From Methylovulum sp. (lineage in GTDB: Bacteria; Pseudomonadota; Gammaproteobacteria; Methylococcales; Methylomonadaceae), in assembly GCA_016919605.1 (NCBI GenBank), contig JACXTQ010000202.1:1-32386 (forward strand): 32,386 bases of DNA. The letters run 5' to 3'. The notes under the pieces are model-generated. The model was given only the letters and a program-made list of their open reading frames with translations. It was not told the DNA's origin and did no database searches. The position numbers and the translations under genes were made by a program. Each line of letters starts with the position of its first letter. Positions within the stretch are counted from its first letter, which is position 1. Shown here one piece after another: positions 32,307 through 32,386 of the stretch.

Positions 32307-32386
32307 TCTTCACGGGAAACGTGGAGAAGCCCTTCGGGGCTTTCGCGGGGCCGATGTTTGGCCTTGGGCCCCTTCCTGAAGTCGCT
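32307..32386 (+). ncRNA. Structured leader or RNA 5' end, truncated by window
   Basis: Three successive hairpins follow the promoter. TCTTCACG/CGTGGAGA has a GGAAA loop (32307-32327). AAGCCC/GGGCTT has a C(UUCG)G tetraloop (32327-32342). GGGGCC/GGGCCCC lies near 32347-32372. There is no initiation codon. This fits the leader of an rRNA/tRNA operon or another structured RNA; identity is unknown. Confidence 0.4.

Larger units (their letters stand above)
32068..32386. other. Post-thiC intergenic region running off the window
   Basis: It holds a perfect hairpin after thiC, an AT-rich block, a strong promoter, and a hairpin-rich stretch reaching the window edge. No protein gene is supported. Confidence 0.5.

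Overview
The window looks like chromosomal DNA of a gammaproteobacterium. A methanotroph-type member of the Methylococcales is my best guess, but it is unproven: there is no 16S rRNA or methane-oxidation gene here. The guess rests on the gene neighbourhood (mlaE-mlaD-mlaB-murA-hisG-hisD), the short HisG, the cysteine-poor HemB metal site, and a SmbP-like metal-binding protein. No prophage, IS element, CRISPR array or tRNA was recognised.

Layout. 1-5.1 kb: the 5' end of an ECF sigma factor cut by the window edge, a TorF-type outer-membrane protein, a secreted TIGR03118 protein, a hypothetical protein, a YebC/YeeN-type regulator and a secreted seven-bladed FG-GAP propeller. 5.3-6.9 kb: a small orphan protein and two tandem AidA/PixA inclusion-body-family genes separated by a terminator hairpin. 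7.4-9.4 kb: a two-gene AAA ATPase + TOPRIM-like cassette, a plausible anti-phage module. 9.4-9.9 kb: two palindromic repeat elements. 9.9-14.6 kb (minus strand): argD, argF, a YgiM-like SH3/coiled-coil membrane protein and ilvD. 14.7-16.7 kb: grxD with a strong terminator, ispB and a small lipoprotein.

17.1-23.9 kb (plus strand): mlaE, mlaD and mlaB, tightly packed, then murA, hisG and hisD. Between hisG and hisD sits a second AT-rich two-gene cassette, an AAA ATPase plus a small protein with a D...ExK pattern like PD-(D/E)XK nucleases. 24.0-26.8 kb (minus strand): cmoB, an Rpn/PD-(D/E)XK nuclease-family gene, and mlaC standing apart from the other mla genes. 27.0-29.4 kb: hemB, aroE and sixA joined by 4-bp ATGA overlaps. 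29.4-32.1 kb: smbP, then thiC behind a TPP riboswitch. At the right edge a very strong sigma70 promoter (AT-rich upstream tract, 16-bp spacer) opens a hairpin-rich leader that leaves the window and could be the start of a stable-RNA operon.

Working together: the mla genes encode most of a retrograde phospholipid transporter (mlaF is not in the window); argD/argF, ilvD, hisG/hisD, aroE, hemB and thiC are core biosynthesis. The most interesting accessory content is the two ATPase + putative nuclease/effector pairs, 11 kb apart. Both have the architecture of small anti-phage systems, and one interrupts a biosynthetic gene run.
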